64,000 nt of DNA from Diphasiastrum complanatum (GCA_029204225.1 CM055109.1:24022422-24086421), one strand, 5' to 3'. Shown: positions 37,501 to 49,098, counted from the first letter of the stretch. Notes: a model not told the origin generated them from the sequence alone. A program made the numbers and translations.

Positions 37501-37808
37501 CTTGATGTAGACTTGGATTCATAAAGCTTTTTCAAAATTTCCCAAGCCTCCAAAGATGATGTGCACTTACCAACTTCCTTGAGAAGTTCATTGGTAACAT
37601 TCATCTTAATCATGTGTAGAGCTTTCTTTGCTCTCTTGTCATACCTCACTTGATCTTGAGGTGCTTGAGGTCTCTCCTCCACACCTGCAACAATCTCCAT
37701 CAACTCATTCATCTCCAATAAGGACTCCATCCTCACCTTCCAAGTAGAATAGTTGATTGAGGTAAGCCTATCATTGCTCTCCAACATAAATCCACCACTT
37801 GTAGCCAT
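34560..37808 (-). CDS. Gag-protease polyprotein with degraded polymerase tail (1,082 aa)
   Basis: One open frame fills the interior. Residues 1-190 are a copia gag (UBN2-type: YSTWKVRMESLLE, LWEILKKLY-like AWEILKKLYES, FVLRVKAFNDEL). A CCHC knuckle lies at 245-258 (CFYCGIKGHFANEC) and an aspartic protease active site at 305 (WWIDSGASSHMT), with VLYIPSLSKNLLSVGQM at about 363. The pre-integrase and integrase core (HHCC, DDE) are absent. About residues 707-775 look like a shrunken reverse transcriptase (YMEQIERQFLQGKGDL..., YGLKRAGF, YFMLDGKFGIYLLIYDGD), where the expected YVDD is destroyed. Hydrophobic stretches lie at about 630-645, 880-894 and 907-927. The stop codon falls in the first bases of the 3' LTR, and the last codons overlap the polypurine tract. 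Gag and protease could work; the tail cannot be a polymerase. Confidence 0.85.
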   Translation of the reverse strand: MATSGGFMLESNDRLTSINYSTWKVRMESLLEMNELMEIVAGVEERPQAPQDQVRYDKRAKKALHMIKMNVTNELLKEVGKCTSSLEAWEILKKLYESKSTSRVLTLRRQIFQSLQKREESTHAFVLRVKAFNDELACIDESIKEVELVQVILNGLLDDHANLVQSFAIQKTLPSIVDLQEILVNEEYRLQSRGGGSTSTSHYEEDAMFIKGKFKGKGKGKWSKGQDQGETSSFGKKKDKSKLKCFYCGIKGHFANECLKKQRDEGSKQINFTTNDEGLGGGDSLLMCSSSPISSEGDKDSWWIDSGASSHMTSHKEFFTSLVTYDGAKKAIHMANGGECVIEGIGSIPICLSTNRKARLDGVLYIPSLSKNLLSVGQMIKKGYMVKFGGDACFITKEEILVARGNRQGRLLKLDAFVMANKKDGMEKEIGLNFPKLSFSINKIVGSYAKSNKLPYARSRSRSNMLLGDVHLCANLASLEDNDGVSMVLHGKCKHAKDKERANFINGGEGSSLEKIVVNDFFDHMSKDVARCIHEGGGSSTFFSDKSKKVIFAASGVTFPHKESRSNGSIKRLGEGDSHKSRRREVCEEFKVGCTLNDVILNDSEEESLSCESLPKTLSRSSCLKKESTSIILMLNVLIIFFMASNVFEVSTSYDAIIKRESYEGKSNERLVLGKIQGMDLTSLHQLKGFYDYELITHDQDGKKLVGEDYMEQIERQFLQGKGDLIGELIEVCYGLKRAGFIRFDTHLHLLYFMLDGKFGIYLLIYDGDIGDIVFTNLCGRSRSSIDEILLNLDHMFEREYFQRFRSEDIHIFDIFDDQEKEEDQEVGLKGLQQHKRKGGNLELVKSIKGRLFGKDVMDLFLQLIEDSSKVKGAARKCCSSLLYLFYLMFELFHVDVCKLSRYGQTSYIVLQYLIVGVVLAFLAGFADGNEAIGGSLCHSFMAKSSSVDDILWQDGDGGSFMEFYGEDISRKDKVGGDKQANGHHSHLLFGCCNFPESSKFETWRNHFIYILFGSSCSSYILMCKIDVRNSEASNLDTILYINYERYFRTLEKRSILRMEIILKLDQSSIVKTMPKLVEEGV

Positions 37809-38409
37809 GTTGAAGTGACCTGATCTTCTCTTTCAACCTGTTCCAATGCACAAAGCACTCTCTTGAATGTCAAAAAATGAACTCAAGAAGAAATCACAAA
37901 GATATGGAACCTCTCAAATCTCTTCTAGCACTTCTAACTAGAAAATCAACACATAGAATAGTGAAATCTTGATCAACCTATGATCTATCCTCAATCTAAT
38001 GATTCTTGCCACTTCCTAAGATTGAAACACACTCAAATAAAGTTCAGTAACCTCACAAACTAGAGATCCAATCAAAATTAGGGTTTTGACAAAATCACAA
38101 AAAATTGAATATCTCAAATTCTACATGCAATTTCTAGAAACTTGGTATATCTTCTTGTAGACTCCAATGAGACCTTCCTAATGCACCAAAAATCATCTAA
38201 TTCCAGTAAGCCAAGTGTTAAATCGGAATTGATCAAGTATATAACCCTATATTGAGTTTTGACCTACAAAAGATCAATTCTACACATGCAAAAATGCTGA
38301 TTTTTGAGTAGAGATCAATCTAGCATGCTCTAGCATTGGTAACTCCTCAAACTTCTTGCTAAAGATGGCTGATCCTTTCATAACCTGAGACACAATAGCT
38401 CTGATACCA

Positions 38410-39063
38410 TGTGAAGGATTTCAGATCATTCAAGATCCAATCCAAGTCCCAAATCTTTGGTTACAATAAGGAACAAACCAACAATCCTGCCAATGTAGAA
38501 AAATCAGCATCTACATACAAAATGAGATGCAAACTCTAAGAGATATTGATCAAACATGAACCAAAACATAAAATATGTTTGCTTTCCGTACAATTACAGT
38601 AACCTACTGTATTTCACACGTGTGGAACCGAAAATAGCAATAAATGATCATTCTACACATAGAATTGCAAGATAACACCAAGATAGTGCACCAATGAGTA
38701 GTAGAACCCAAAGAGAACCATGTATAATGATGAAATGAGAGAGAGAAGAGAGAAGATGTGTCTCTCCAATAGTTACATCCTTTTATAGAGTTTCCAAACC
38801 CTATTTGGCCACTTGGCTTTCCCTCCAAAATGTAAACCCTACTATTTTTGGGTCTAGATTCAATGTACCCAAAGTTCAAATTTGAATCTCTCTCAAACTC
38901 GACTACCAACTTTCCCACACTTTCCAAAAGTGTTTATTGAATGTAGTTTAAACTAATATAACTTCAAAAAGTTTATCTCTAAGTCTAAAATGAGTTTTGG
39001 CCTCTTATTAACAATTTACCAAAATGTGACTAAACTAGACTAAACTAGTTGAAATCTCTCACA
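38410..39063 (-). repeat. 5' LTR of the TR-GAG-like copia
   Basis: 654 bases, TG...CA, adjacent to the tRNA primer site at 38,398-38,409. Confidence 0.93.
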
Positions 39064-39068
39064 ATAAC

Positions 39069-39400
39069 CTCCAAAGAGAGGCCCCCAAAACTGCACTCCT
39101 ACAAATTGACAAACCAACAGCCGGTGACCCAGGATTGATCAAGTCAGGGATAGAAGCTACACCACCTAGGGAACATGGAGAGGTGACCACCTTATGACAG
39201 ATGGTTGAGATGAGAAAATCGATGTACCATTAATGTATATGCATTGTCAAATCATGGTTAACAGGGTTAACCAGATTTAATTCATGGCACCAAATAGATC
39301 AGTGTTTCAAATTTTCACCAACACATTTTCTCAGATTCATGGCTTTTTGTCTACACAAATTTTCAGATTCATTGTTTCAGATTTTTGCATGCACATTATG
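39069..39400. other. Remainder of gag-like fragment and gene 2 upstream region (arm B)
   Basis: 39,069-39,195 is the end of the split gag-like frame. 39,196-39,400 is the gene 2 upstream sequence, mirror of 24,390-24,595, and also similar to 52,170-52,410. Confidence 0.7.
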
Positions 39401-39401
39401 A

Positions 39402-40765
39402 ATGGCGCCATCAAGGAAGATGTGCTCCTCAATCAACTCTGTGTTTCTATTGAGCAAGACAGATGATAATGGATTATGTGTGCCAAGAAAATATTCAAAA
39501 AACTCTTGGGTTTTGATGCATCCATCATCAAGAAGAGCATTTTGAAAAAGAAAAAGGTCAAAACTATCATATCGATCTCATTGGAAGGCCAAAATTTTGG
39601 ATTTCAGAACATCATCAGGAGAAAATTCTGTTTTTGAAATTCTAGTACAACATGTATATATGCATTCAGAGATAAATGTGCAAGGATTCAACCACCAGGA
39701 TCACAAAAAAACAACTGTGAGTATTGATATTTTTGATACTTAGATTTTTGTCATTCATAAATATCTAATAGTAAACTTGCCAATCTGATCATTTTTCTCT
39801 TGCAGATTTATATCCATCCAACATAAATGAATGGGAGCCGAGTGGATCTTTAGCAGGTGTGTTAGATGTTATTCACACTGATATTGGACAACTGCAATAT
39901 CGAGGTAGAACTGCAAAAGACCTAGCTGATAGTGGGATCTTTTTTTATGAATCAATGTACATTCCTGATACAAAAGGATATTTTGGACAAATAGTACCAA
40001 TTCCATTACCTAGTTTTGAAAGTGATGAATGGATTGCACCATATGCTACAGTTTCAGAATTATTTCGTTGCAAGATATATATTGATGTAAAAAAATCATT
40101 AAAAATGAGCACGAGATAAAAAACAGTTAAATTGAGCTGGTTTATTTCCTTGAATATATTTGTGGATTTTTTTTCAAGTGTCAATGTACACAAAACACCA
40201 ACGATGTTTGTATGCAAAAATTATCAAATAGTTTATTATCTGAACTTATGAATGAAGGCTTGGACAAAAGATCAGATGGAGAAATAGAATGCAGAATTAA
40301 AATGTCTTCCATGTGCTTCCGGTATCAAATTGAAAAACAAATGTTGAGCTTATGCTTCCATTATCAAAAATGGAAAAAAAATATAGGTAAATGGGTGCCA
40401 CTCGATCAAGACTTGGAAGCCAGTGGACATTCCAAATGAAAAAATACTGAAATTACATACAATGATGCCGTTTTGACGTGTGTTGAGGTGGAAGAAGATT
40501 GGAGTCTAAAATACTTCAGGCGGGAACTATTGCTTCTACAAGATGATGTACTTTCAGACTTCAGATTCATTTTCAATGGTAAACTCGTAAGTAACTGTAA
40601 ACACTCGATCTTTTATGAATAGTTTCAATCAAAACTTTCTAATACAATCTCTGTACTAATTGTAACTAACTTTGTATTAGTTTTATGTAGGTACGTAAAA
40701 GACATGAGCTCGAGATCAAATGCAGAGATATTGACGAAACAATCCAACTTACAGAAGAACATTGA
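39402..40765 (+). pseudogene. Gene 2, arm B copy
   Basis: Mirror of the arm A gene. ATG at 39,402 (MAPSRK...). In exon 1 an Arg codon CGA of the arm A copy is TGA here (near 39,540), a CpG-type transition that stops translation. The donor GTGAGT at about 39,718 and acceptor TTGCAG at about 39,807 are conserved. The A-run frameshift and the downstream EVEEDWSL and KRHELEIKCRDI segments are as in arm A, with the stop at 40,763-40,765. Confidence 0.55.
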
Positions 40766-40968
40766 GATTCACTATCAACAAATACATGCCAATCATCATG
40801 TCTTTTTATCAATATAGAAAATTGCATTCCAGTCTTACACTATGGACACAACCTAATTCTAAGAATCTATATTGATATCAATAAAAAAAACCCATAAACG
40901 AGTTGTTTACATGTAAAATGATTGTATCTTTTTTTTTTTTTTATGTATCTCTGTTTACAAATAGATCT

Positions 40969-42694
40969 CTATTCAGTCAATTTTTCTATATTTTCTTTAT
41001 CAATATTAGGAACTGATAAGGGAACAACTCCTTCTATAACCTCGCCTTCCTCTATTTCGGGAAGGGCTTCAATGCCTTTTAAGAAAAGAGGACTCTCTGC
41101 TATGATATTGTCTTCCTCTGTATTAGAAAGGACTTTTATTCCTTTTTGATCATATAAAATAAGATATGCATCCTGAGCAACCTGAAAGGCTGTAAGGCAG
41201 AAGCAGCTTGTTTTTGAGGGCCCTCGATCTCAGGTGCAACGCTTACACCGTTCTGGGCATAGGTTTCGATCAACTCTTGCCGAAATCTATATACATCATC
41301 AGGAGCATACGGCTCAAGAGTGAACTATTATCACAAAACACGACAATCAACAATGGCCTTTATGTGAGCCCCCTTTGGACAACACATCCTCTAATCTGGA
41401 AATAGCTTCCTTCGCAGAAGCCTCTGGCTCGGAATTCCATGCAAACAAGATGTGAAGATATATTATTTTTTCTATAAAATGCACCTCCGCATGCAATGTA
41501 CAGATATGAACATTTCGTTGAGGAATCGGTAATACAGGTTTCCAATTAGAATCTTCTCGATCTCTTGATATTCCTGTACTCCTTGTCATGTCTTTTGCTA
41601 TTTTCATGCAGTACAAACAAGGGTGTTTAGAGTTAGCGCCATGAGATACATTGAACATACATTTTAATGTCTTTAGATCTCCTGCTAAATGCCATTCAAT
41701 GTTGAATGACCTCCTCTGGATGATAGATCACATATATCCTTGTTTACCAATCTTTTCCTCTTGTTGCTTTGGACCTTTCTGTTGAGCACAACCATATCTT
41801 TAACAAGAGACAAATATGAAATATGCATGGATTGAAATGCAGTCTTTATCTCATCATTACTAGTTGTATAATGATGCAAAGAAGATTTCAACCTTTGGAT
41901 CTCCTTCTTGAGCATCTCATTTTCATCCAAACAACTTTTTATCTTTGTAGATTTTTTTTCGCACTCCTTTGATATTTTCCTTGATTCCTACTTCCAAATA
42001 ATGTATTCTTTGCATTGAATGTGCATTCCCATAGAGCATCAAATTCTCATAGTAACTCAAAAGGCCATTTTTACCATGACACATAGATTATTAACTGACT
42101 CACGGAATCAAAATCTGGATGTTGCAATGAACATGGATCAATAGAATACAATGTTCCTGATGACCATAAATCTACATGCTTTAGCTTTCCTCCCTGTATC
42201 GGACCATATCAGAAGTTGACAATTTGGGTTGCTTTGAATTTCTTGTCCTGAGCGAAGCATATTCTGGTGACAGATCCACACCAAGATGATAAAGCTTTGT
42301 CATCAGTACAATAGTATAGTAACAAACAACACAATGACAGTAACAAAGCTGGAGATGGCGCTAGCGACTCTGCTAGAGATAAAGATGGCGCTAAACACTT
42401 GTTTTTGACCCTGGAGATAGAGATGGCGTAGGCTTTGTTTTAGATTTTTTAATCCTAATTCAAATTTTTGAGTGTTTTCAACTATTGGGAGGGAATATTC
42501 AGCATTTTGAAAATTATATTTTAACTATGATTTTTGATGTGACTAAACTAAGGTGCATTCATTTACATGGAAAGTAGTGTGGGCAGATGCGTAAAGAAGA
42601 TAGAAAATGATATTATAATTACTTTATATTATTTTTCTCTCTCCTACATGGCATTTCTTATAGGCCCTTCTTTAAGCCCATATTTTCTCTAATG
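40969..42694 (-). pseudogene. T element, arm B copy
   Basis: Mirror of 21,100-22,803, with the TIR ending at 42,694 (TTTTCTCTAATG). It shares the internal deletion, so the deletion predates the inverted duplication. Unlike arm A it keeps KTLKCMFNVSHGANSKHPCL in frame and the Trp after LHILFA, so the late segment (41,658-41,347) is open for 103 codons. It has its own changes in exon 1 (a stop before EEES and in the coiled coil at 41,930). Confidence 0.7.
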
Positions 42695-43060
42695 ATCAGC
42701 TATTCTTGCCACAGAAAACAAGTCCTACTGCAATGTAGGCACGAACAAAACATCTTCGAGTTGTCTGTCTCTGCCATTCGTGTTGAGCCACATTGAACCA
42801 ATACCGTTCACTTGGTATTTGGATCCATCTCCAAGAACAATGATCTTGATGCATCTACACTTCGAAAATCAGACGTAATTCGTCTTGATGTCACAAAGTG
42901 TGAGATAGCTCCTGAGTCTAGGATCACCTCCTGTGTGTTAGGTGTTGACACTGCACACATGTCTGCACAAATGTAGGCGGTCAAATTATTTATGTTCGAT
43001 CTCTCTTCACCCAACGAAGCGAAGTGAAGCAAAGCGAAACTCAAATGAGTTATGACATTG
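42695..43060 (-). pseudogene. Copia protease fragment (arm B)
   Basis: Mirror of 20,745-21,099. Contains VILDSGAISHFVTS and here an uninterrupted RRITSDFRSVDASRSLFL. Confidence 0.75.
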
Positions 43061-43064
43061 ATTC

Positions 43065-44890
43065 ATGCTGAAAGCATAGAGATCGTGAAATGACACGAAA
43101 TGAAGGAAACACAAGTATTTCTGTTGCCGAAAGGCAATGTATCATCCACATATAGAGTGATAATGATAAAAGACTGCTGCACTATCTTGAAGTAAACATT
43201 AGAATCTGAAGAGCTTGGTGTGTAGTCGTGATTAATAAAAAAAAGTATTGATCATTTGAAACCATGCTCGAGCATATTGCTTCAAGACATAAAGTGCCTT
43301 ATGGAGTTTACACACATAACTGTGTTTAACCTTCGGGTTGCACCATGTGTAACTCCATTGAGATATGCTGGTTGTACATCCATTTGATGTAATTCCAAAT
43401 CTGCTGCAGCGACAAATGATTGCAAAAGTCGAATAGATGAATGCTTGACTACTGGACTGAAGGTCTCAGTGTAATCGACATTGTATACCTGAGAAAATCC
43501 TCTGGCAACAAGTCGTGCCTTTCTCCTATTGATGCTTCCATCTGCATTATACTTGACTTTGAAAATCCATTTGTAATCAACTGTGTTTCTGCTAGTAGGT
43601 AATTCGACAATTGTCCATGTTTAGTTCTTGATAAGAGTTGAATAAATTTATCCATAGCTTCTTTCCAGAGATCCGAATCAGGCTGAATGAGTGCCTCTTG
43701 GACAGACGTCAGCCTGTGAACAAGGTAGGCTGTAGAGTCGTCGATATACCGTTAAGTGGTCTACTTGCTCTTGAAGATCTTCTAGGCAATAGAGGAAGTT
43801 GATTAGCTTCATCAAACCGTAGTTGCAACATCATCTTCTTCTGATTCACCATTGATTTTTTGTTTATCAAAAGTAGAAGATCTTGGACCTTCAATGGAAA
43901 TAGTCGACTGAGAAACTGGAAAGTTTAAAGGCCAACTACATGGGGACTGCCTTTTCCTTTGAGGTCTTGAAACTGATCTTTGATGAAGATGACATCCCGG
44001 CTAGTGAATATCTTTGACTCGATGGGATCGAACAACTTGTAGGCTTGATCTGAAATAGTGTAGCTGATGAAGATACATTTGATACTTTGGAAGTCGAGCT
44101 TCTTCCTAAGATCATGAGGAATCTGCGCAAAAGCAATAAATCCAAAAACTCGTAAGTTTGATAGAGGAAGTTTGGTACCTGTCCAAACTTCGAATGGTGT
44201 TTTGTCTGAGAGACCTTTAGTAGGACATTTGTTCTGGATATAGGTTGTTGTTGAAACAGCTTCAGCCCAGAAGGACTTCGGAAGTGTAGCATGTGATAAC
44301 ATGCACTTTGCCAATTCGACTAAGGTTTTGTTCTTTCTCTTAGCAAGACCATTGATTGAGGCGAATAGGAGGCAATGTATTGTTGCTCAATGCCGTTGTT
44401 AAGGCAGTACTCCTTGAATTCGGTGGAGATGCATTCTCCCCCGTTATCTGACCTCAATGCTTTGATTCTTTTGCCAGTTTGATTCTTAGCATGCTCTTTG
44501 AATTGCCTGAATTCGATGAAAGCCTCTGATTTCTGTTTAATGAAGTAAACAGCTATTCTTCTGGAGAATTTGTCAATAAAGGTAATGAAATACTTTGCAT
44601 CAAGTAATGAGGGAGTTTGCATAGGTCCACATATATCTGTATGAACAACATCTAACAGATCTTTTGCTGCATGCTTATGACTTGATCTAAAAGGAATCCT
44701 AGCCTGCTTTCCAAAGATGCAGCTTTGACAGACAGGGAGATCGACCTTACTAGAAGGATAGTCAAGATAAAGAACCATGGATTTTTTGGACATGTTCAAA
44801 ACATATGCATCTGGCTTTCTAAGGACTACCAAGAGATTCCTCTTCTTTGAGACATGTCCCACTCTGTATCCGAAATACAAGTCGGGTCGG
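43065..44890 (-). pseudogene. Copia integrase and reverse transcriptase pseudogene (arm B)
   Basis: Mirror of 18,961-20,731. Integrase is readable from 44,922 (VHTDICGPM, SDNGGECIST), with a one-base loss near 44,340 in NGLAKRKN; the codon order again gives Lys in place of the catalytic Glu. Compared with arm A it keeps about 80 extra bases (FGYRVGHVSKKRNLL) at the fusion point and a good linker (PFEVWTGTKLPLSNLRVFGF, then SDQAYKLFDPIESKIFTSRD). Confidence 0.85.
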
Positions 44891-45250
44891 TTGAGATTGC
44901 TTTTGCTTTTTCTTTTCTGCAACTTGGAGGAGAGGACGGAGCTGGTCGAAAGTGCTCAACAAATTTGTCATATGTGTCCCGAAGTCTGAAAACAATTTTG
45001 AAATCCTCTTGAAGCTTGATGATATATTGTATGTTCCTAACATCACTAAAAGCTTGTTTAGTGTTGGAATGTTGGATAGTCGTTTCCAAGTAGAATTTGA
45101 TGTAAATACTTGCTTTATCAAGAGGGATGGAGAGATGATTGCAAGAGGAACAAGATTTGGGAGATTATTCAAATTGTATGCTTATGTGAAATCTACTCTT
45201 TGTTTGATGGCTGGAGAGGAGCTTTCTCAAATCAAACTTTGGCACAAATG
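44891..45250 (+). pseudogene. Copia protease/pre-integrase fragment, inverted (arm B)
   Basis: Reads LDDILYVPNITKSLFSVGML, CFIKRDGEMIARGTRFGRLF, then LSQIKLWHKWL. This is the copia protease end and GAG-pre-integrase domain, opposite in strand to the adjoining integrase. Open for over 100 codons from 44,952. Confidence 0.8.
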
Positions 45251-45545
45251 GTTGTCGCGGGCCATCCCAATTGATATCACATCAAAAACAAAATGCTCAC
45301 TTTGTTGCTGTATAATAGAAGATGGATAAAATACAAAAAATGAGTGGAAGCCACCAGATCAAGATTTTGCAATAAACCATCAAGAGCAACTTCAAATAAC
45401 AGTGAAAAGAAATGACAACATTCTTGCTATGATTGAGGTTGAGGAAGATTGGAGTCTCAATCACATTTGATCAAAACTAGACATGTTGCATTTCAAACTT
45501 CCTTAGTACTATCAATTTCGATTGAATGTTGTTAAGGTATGTTAT
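45251..45545 (+). pseudogene. Gene 2 fragment fused downstream of copia
   Basis: After IPIDIT the copia text ends and gene 2-like text begins: K.KMLTLLLYNRRW, W(K)PPDQDFAINHQEQLQITV, RNDNILAMIEVEEDWSLN. This aligns with KWVPLDQD.., YNDAVLTCVEVEEDWSL of the full copies. One frameshift and a stop are present. Confidence 0.6.
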
Positions 45546-45879
45546 GCCATATGAAAATTTTCATTTTTTCTATTTCTTAGTGATTCAGTTTTACAAGATA
45601 AATGAGCTTAAACAATTTATCATGTGCAGGTAAGAGCAAGGTAGGAATAGCATATAAAATGCAAAGACATAGGAACATCCATCAAAATTGAAGATCGATA
45701 GAACAGTGTCATTTGGTATTATGTTGTATAATTTTTTGTATACATCATGTTTGATAATATATGAACCGCTAACTTGAGTATCATTGTTCAAGCTGAGGGT
45801 TTTCTATGATCTCCAAATCCCTTCTCCAGATGGAAGTAACTTTGTTGTAGTTAAATATGAATTTTCGATCACAAGATTT
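45546..45879. other. AT-rich duplicated spacer
   Basis: Mirror of 18,060-18,360. Nothing recognised. Confidence 0.5.
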
Positions 45880-46310
45880 ATTCAAAAATATCATGAGAAA
45901 AATTTAATATAAAGAAAATTCTAATGCTAAAGAAATTTATTCTGAATATGTACATACTAATCGTATACTTACAATAGCATTTTCTTCTATCATTTGGATT
46001 CAAATCTCGAATGTTGAGCTCTTTGTGAAGATAAGCATGCTGAACTAAAACTTTCGTGATAAATTGACCGGTTGATGATACTTTGAAATCCATTATCATG
46101 TCTTTCCAAGAGCTTCTATATATGTTATCTGAACTTTTTCTTTTTCAAAAAGAGCCTTTTGAAGAAGGATGCATCAAAATTCATTGATATTTACGATATA
46201 TTCTCGGTGTCCATTGATCTTCTGTATTTTTTTCATTGCAAATATTGATAGCATCAATGGTCCCTCTTGGTCTCCGATTATATATCGCCACTAGTCCAAA
46301 ATATGTCTAC
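45880..46310 (-). pseudogene. Divergent gene 2 exon 1 fragment
   Basis: The minus strand reads FITKVLVQHAYLHKELNIRD preceded by a HPSS-type segment near 46,190, close to 27,960-28,400. Deleted from arm A. Confidence 0.55.
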
Positions 46311-47269
46311 GCCAGCTGACAACAGAGAGAGTGAAGAGAATGAGAGGTATACCTAAGAATGACAAGAAGTTCCTAAACTACAGTTCATGAACATTGAATC
46401 CAAATTAACCTCGAGTGTATAAATACGGGCAACAAAAAGTATTCGGGAAGTAACTGTGGTCCAATCACAATCGTTTGTTCTGCCCGTGGGATTTTTGAAA
46501 ATTATGAAAATTTGGCCGGGAAAGGCAAAAACAATTTTCGTCCGTCAACCACTATTACAATTCATCATAGATGGACACCATTGATTGGGACACATAATCG
46601 TTGAAAGCATGCGAAGTAAAAAAAAAACATCTTGACAAAGGTCCCATTTTGAGTTCTAGTATCCCCTAATGCTAATATGATATGCAGAATTTGTAGAACT
46701 AGGAATAAAAAGACTTGAGACATACGATAATAAAAAAATCCCAAAGTCAAGTTGATATTGTTCTAAGTTTGAAGGAACTCGCATGAATCATGTGAGGACC
46801 TTCTAACTCCAAAAGGAACTCACATGATTCATGTGAAAGACATCATTCTCATTTTGGAACCATTGGATTTTACTTGAAGAGCTTGGATGAAGATCCTTGC
46901 CATTTACAGTTAGCCAATAAGAGAGAAGGGGCAGGGCCTCCTCCAGAAATAAAAAGGCACATCTTGTACCCATTTCTCATGTTCAACAAAAGGAGGAGAT
47001 TATGTCAAAATAAATCCAAACATATTTGCATCTCATGTTCTCTATTTTGTTATGTTTTCTATCTACTTGTTATTTATTTTCATTTTAGTTTTCTTTGCTT
47101 GTTCTTGTAATCTTTAGTTAAGTGACTGAGGTGAGGGGGTACTGCAAGTTGACTCCACCATCTAATCTTGCTATTTGATTGTGGTTAGTCTAGGAAAGGG
47201 GGTAAACTAGGAGTGGTTATTTAGGAAAGCCGTAGAATCAAGATAAACTCACAAGGAAATTACTTTCCC
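46311..47269. repeat. Duplicated non-coding segment
   Basis: Matches 28,401-29,369 directly and 17,400-18,050 inverted. At 47,260 the uninterrupted text CAAGGAAATTACTTTCCC shows the empty state of the site that is split at 29,370 and 52,664. Confidence 0.75.
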
Positions 47270-49098
47270 TTGAGAGTGAACTATAAGCGTGATAGGTGGA
47301 AAAGGCTATGTGTTGTTTGGATACATGATTCACTTTATAAACTTGAAAATTCACTCAAGTATGATGTCTCAAAGGCATTGTTACAATAGGTGGCAACCTC
47401 CCCTTGCTATGTAGGGACAAACAAAAATGGGTTCTTTTTTTTGGTTACAACATCTACAAGTTCACTTGCCAAAGGCAATATAAGTTGAAAATTAATTCCA
47501 TCATTCAACTTGGAAAGGGGTCAATCTTTGGAATCATCATATTATGCACCACCACTAAAGCGATGATGATGAGCTCCCAACGGTCAAAGGGTGGAAAGTT
47601 ATCATACGATTTAAGAAGATGGAGTTATACCCACCAATATGTTGATTACAATCTTTGTCTTTCCCTATCCAAAATTCAACTAGAAAACATCATAAAAGAT
47701 TCCATCATTCAGCCAAAAAAAAGGGTCCATACTTTTTGTCTTTGACTATGGCAATTAAACTCTCAAGTAAGGGTATAAGATTCCATCAATTAGTCCAAAA
47801 AGTGTCAAGCTTTGTCTTGAAGTTGAGTTACCAATGCCAATGCCAATCACTACAACTAAACAAACATTGATGAAATGTGGAGATAGTGTGCATTTGTGGA
47901 GGACATAAAACAAACAATGGAGTTTAAAAGTGGAATGTAAGATACTTACAAACTGCTCTTGTGGATGCACTTGCCATGCTCTTGGTCAAAACTGATACTT
48001 ACAAAGTGCTCTTGTGGATGCACTTGCCATGGCGCTCTTGGTCAAAACTGGCCTGAGGTTTGGGATAGAGTGCCTTCTACCTTGTAATTTTAGATGCGTC
48101 TACTTCCAGTTTGGATCATCGCCCCCATCTTCTTTGGTTGCTTGTACAATATCTTGCATATCACACCCTTAATCATGTCGGTTGTCGTGTATAATGGAGT
48201 GGTGTGGATCATGGTTATGATTTATACCACTGCAGATTGGTCTCTACATGCAATCAGAACCCACAGCTCAGCCTCAGCTGCATCCTTAGATGCACGACAC
48301 GGGTGGCGAGGTTGCCAAGTATTAGCATTAGCAATGCAAGGGTGCAGTGGAAGGATGTCAGCATTTCTTAAAGGGAAAGGAGACATTCTATCTTTCTCCT
48401 TCGTTCTGGATATCGTATCACCTGAATAATTATCCAAGTTGGTAGTACTTAGCGTCCACAACTGCTTCTACTAGCCGAGCTGGGAGTAAGCAAGGTTGAT
48501 TCTAGATCAGATATTAATTATTCAAACTATAAGTTTGCTGGCTGATAAGAGTAATCAACTAGTCTGTATATAGCAATTCTTTACGTAAGTCGCTCGCCCT
48601 GGTCGATCACGCCACCTTGTTTATGTTGAAGTTTAGTCTCTCTTAAGCTTTATATACCACTAGTAATCAGTGACCTCCAACAAAATCTTAAGCAGATTGT
48701 TAAGCAAAATATTCCTGTGGCTTTGAACAACCCATCCAACAACTGAAACATTTGTGATACATGTCAGAATCCTGCCCAAATTCAAGTAAAAAGATTCACT
48801 AAAAGATGCCAGAAAATTGGTTTCTCTGCTGGATATAACATTTTCTGGGAATTGGAGTAAAATGGCAACAACAGTTTATGAAAGCCTTGTCAATGGCTAC
48901 CCTTAGGTTCTGAAGTAGGAGAGTCTGCCTATAGATCTTACCCAAGTCTTTAGAACGTTCTATGAAGCTACAGCTCAAAAACTTTCCAACTGTCAAATTT
49001 CTGACAAATTTTTAAAAGTTCTCTAAACAGTTCTGGGATTTTTTTGGCTTTTTTTGGCCTTTTTTTGGCTTTTTTTTTGGGCTCTTTTTTGGGGGTAA
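47270..49098. repeat. Citrate-binding locus copy 3, inverted, gene deleted
   Basis: Mirror of 25,940-27,850 and, less closely, of 14,700-17,400. Contains only the last codons of the gene at 48,330-48,371. Confidence 0.8.
48330..48371 (+). pseudogene. Remnant of the citrate-binding gene (last codons)
   Basis: Reads the codons for NARVQWKDVSIS and stop, as at 26,761-26,802, with the same deletion breakpoint. Confidence 0.8.

Larger units (their letters stand above)
33906..39068 (-). mobile_element. Young non-autonomous copia element (TR-GAG-like)
   Basis: Two LTRs of 654 bases, 33,911-34,564 and 38,410-39,063, which I read as identical. Target duplication is ATAAC (33,906-33,910 and 39,064-39,068). 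The empty site is intact in arm A. On the minus strand the 5' LTR (right) ends ...CCTTCACA and is followed directly by the primer site TGGTATCAGAGC (38,398-38,409). The polypurine tract GAAGAGGGAG precedes the 3' LTR. The interior has a single ORF and no integrase. It must borrow integrase, and probably polymerase, from a relative. Identical LTRs imply a recent insertion. Confidence 0.93.
32703..48940. repeat. Arm B of the large inverted duplication
   Basis: This is the mirror image of arm A and contains in reverse order the gag fragment, gene 2, T element, scrambled copia and the flank of the citrate-binding locus. It is expanded by the copia insertion at 33,906-39,068. The empty site is preserved in arm A near 24,725 as GAAATAACCTCCAAAG on the minus strand. 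Confidence 0.85.
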
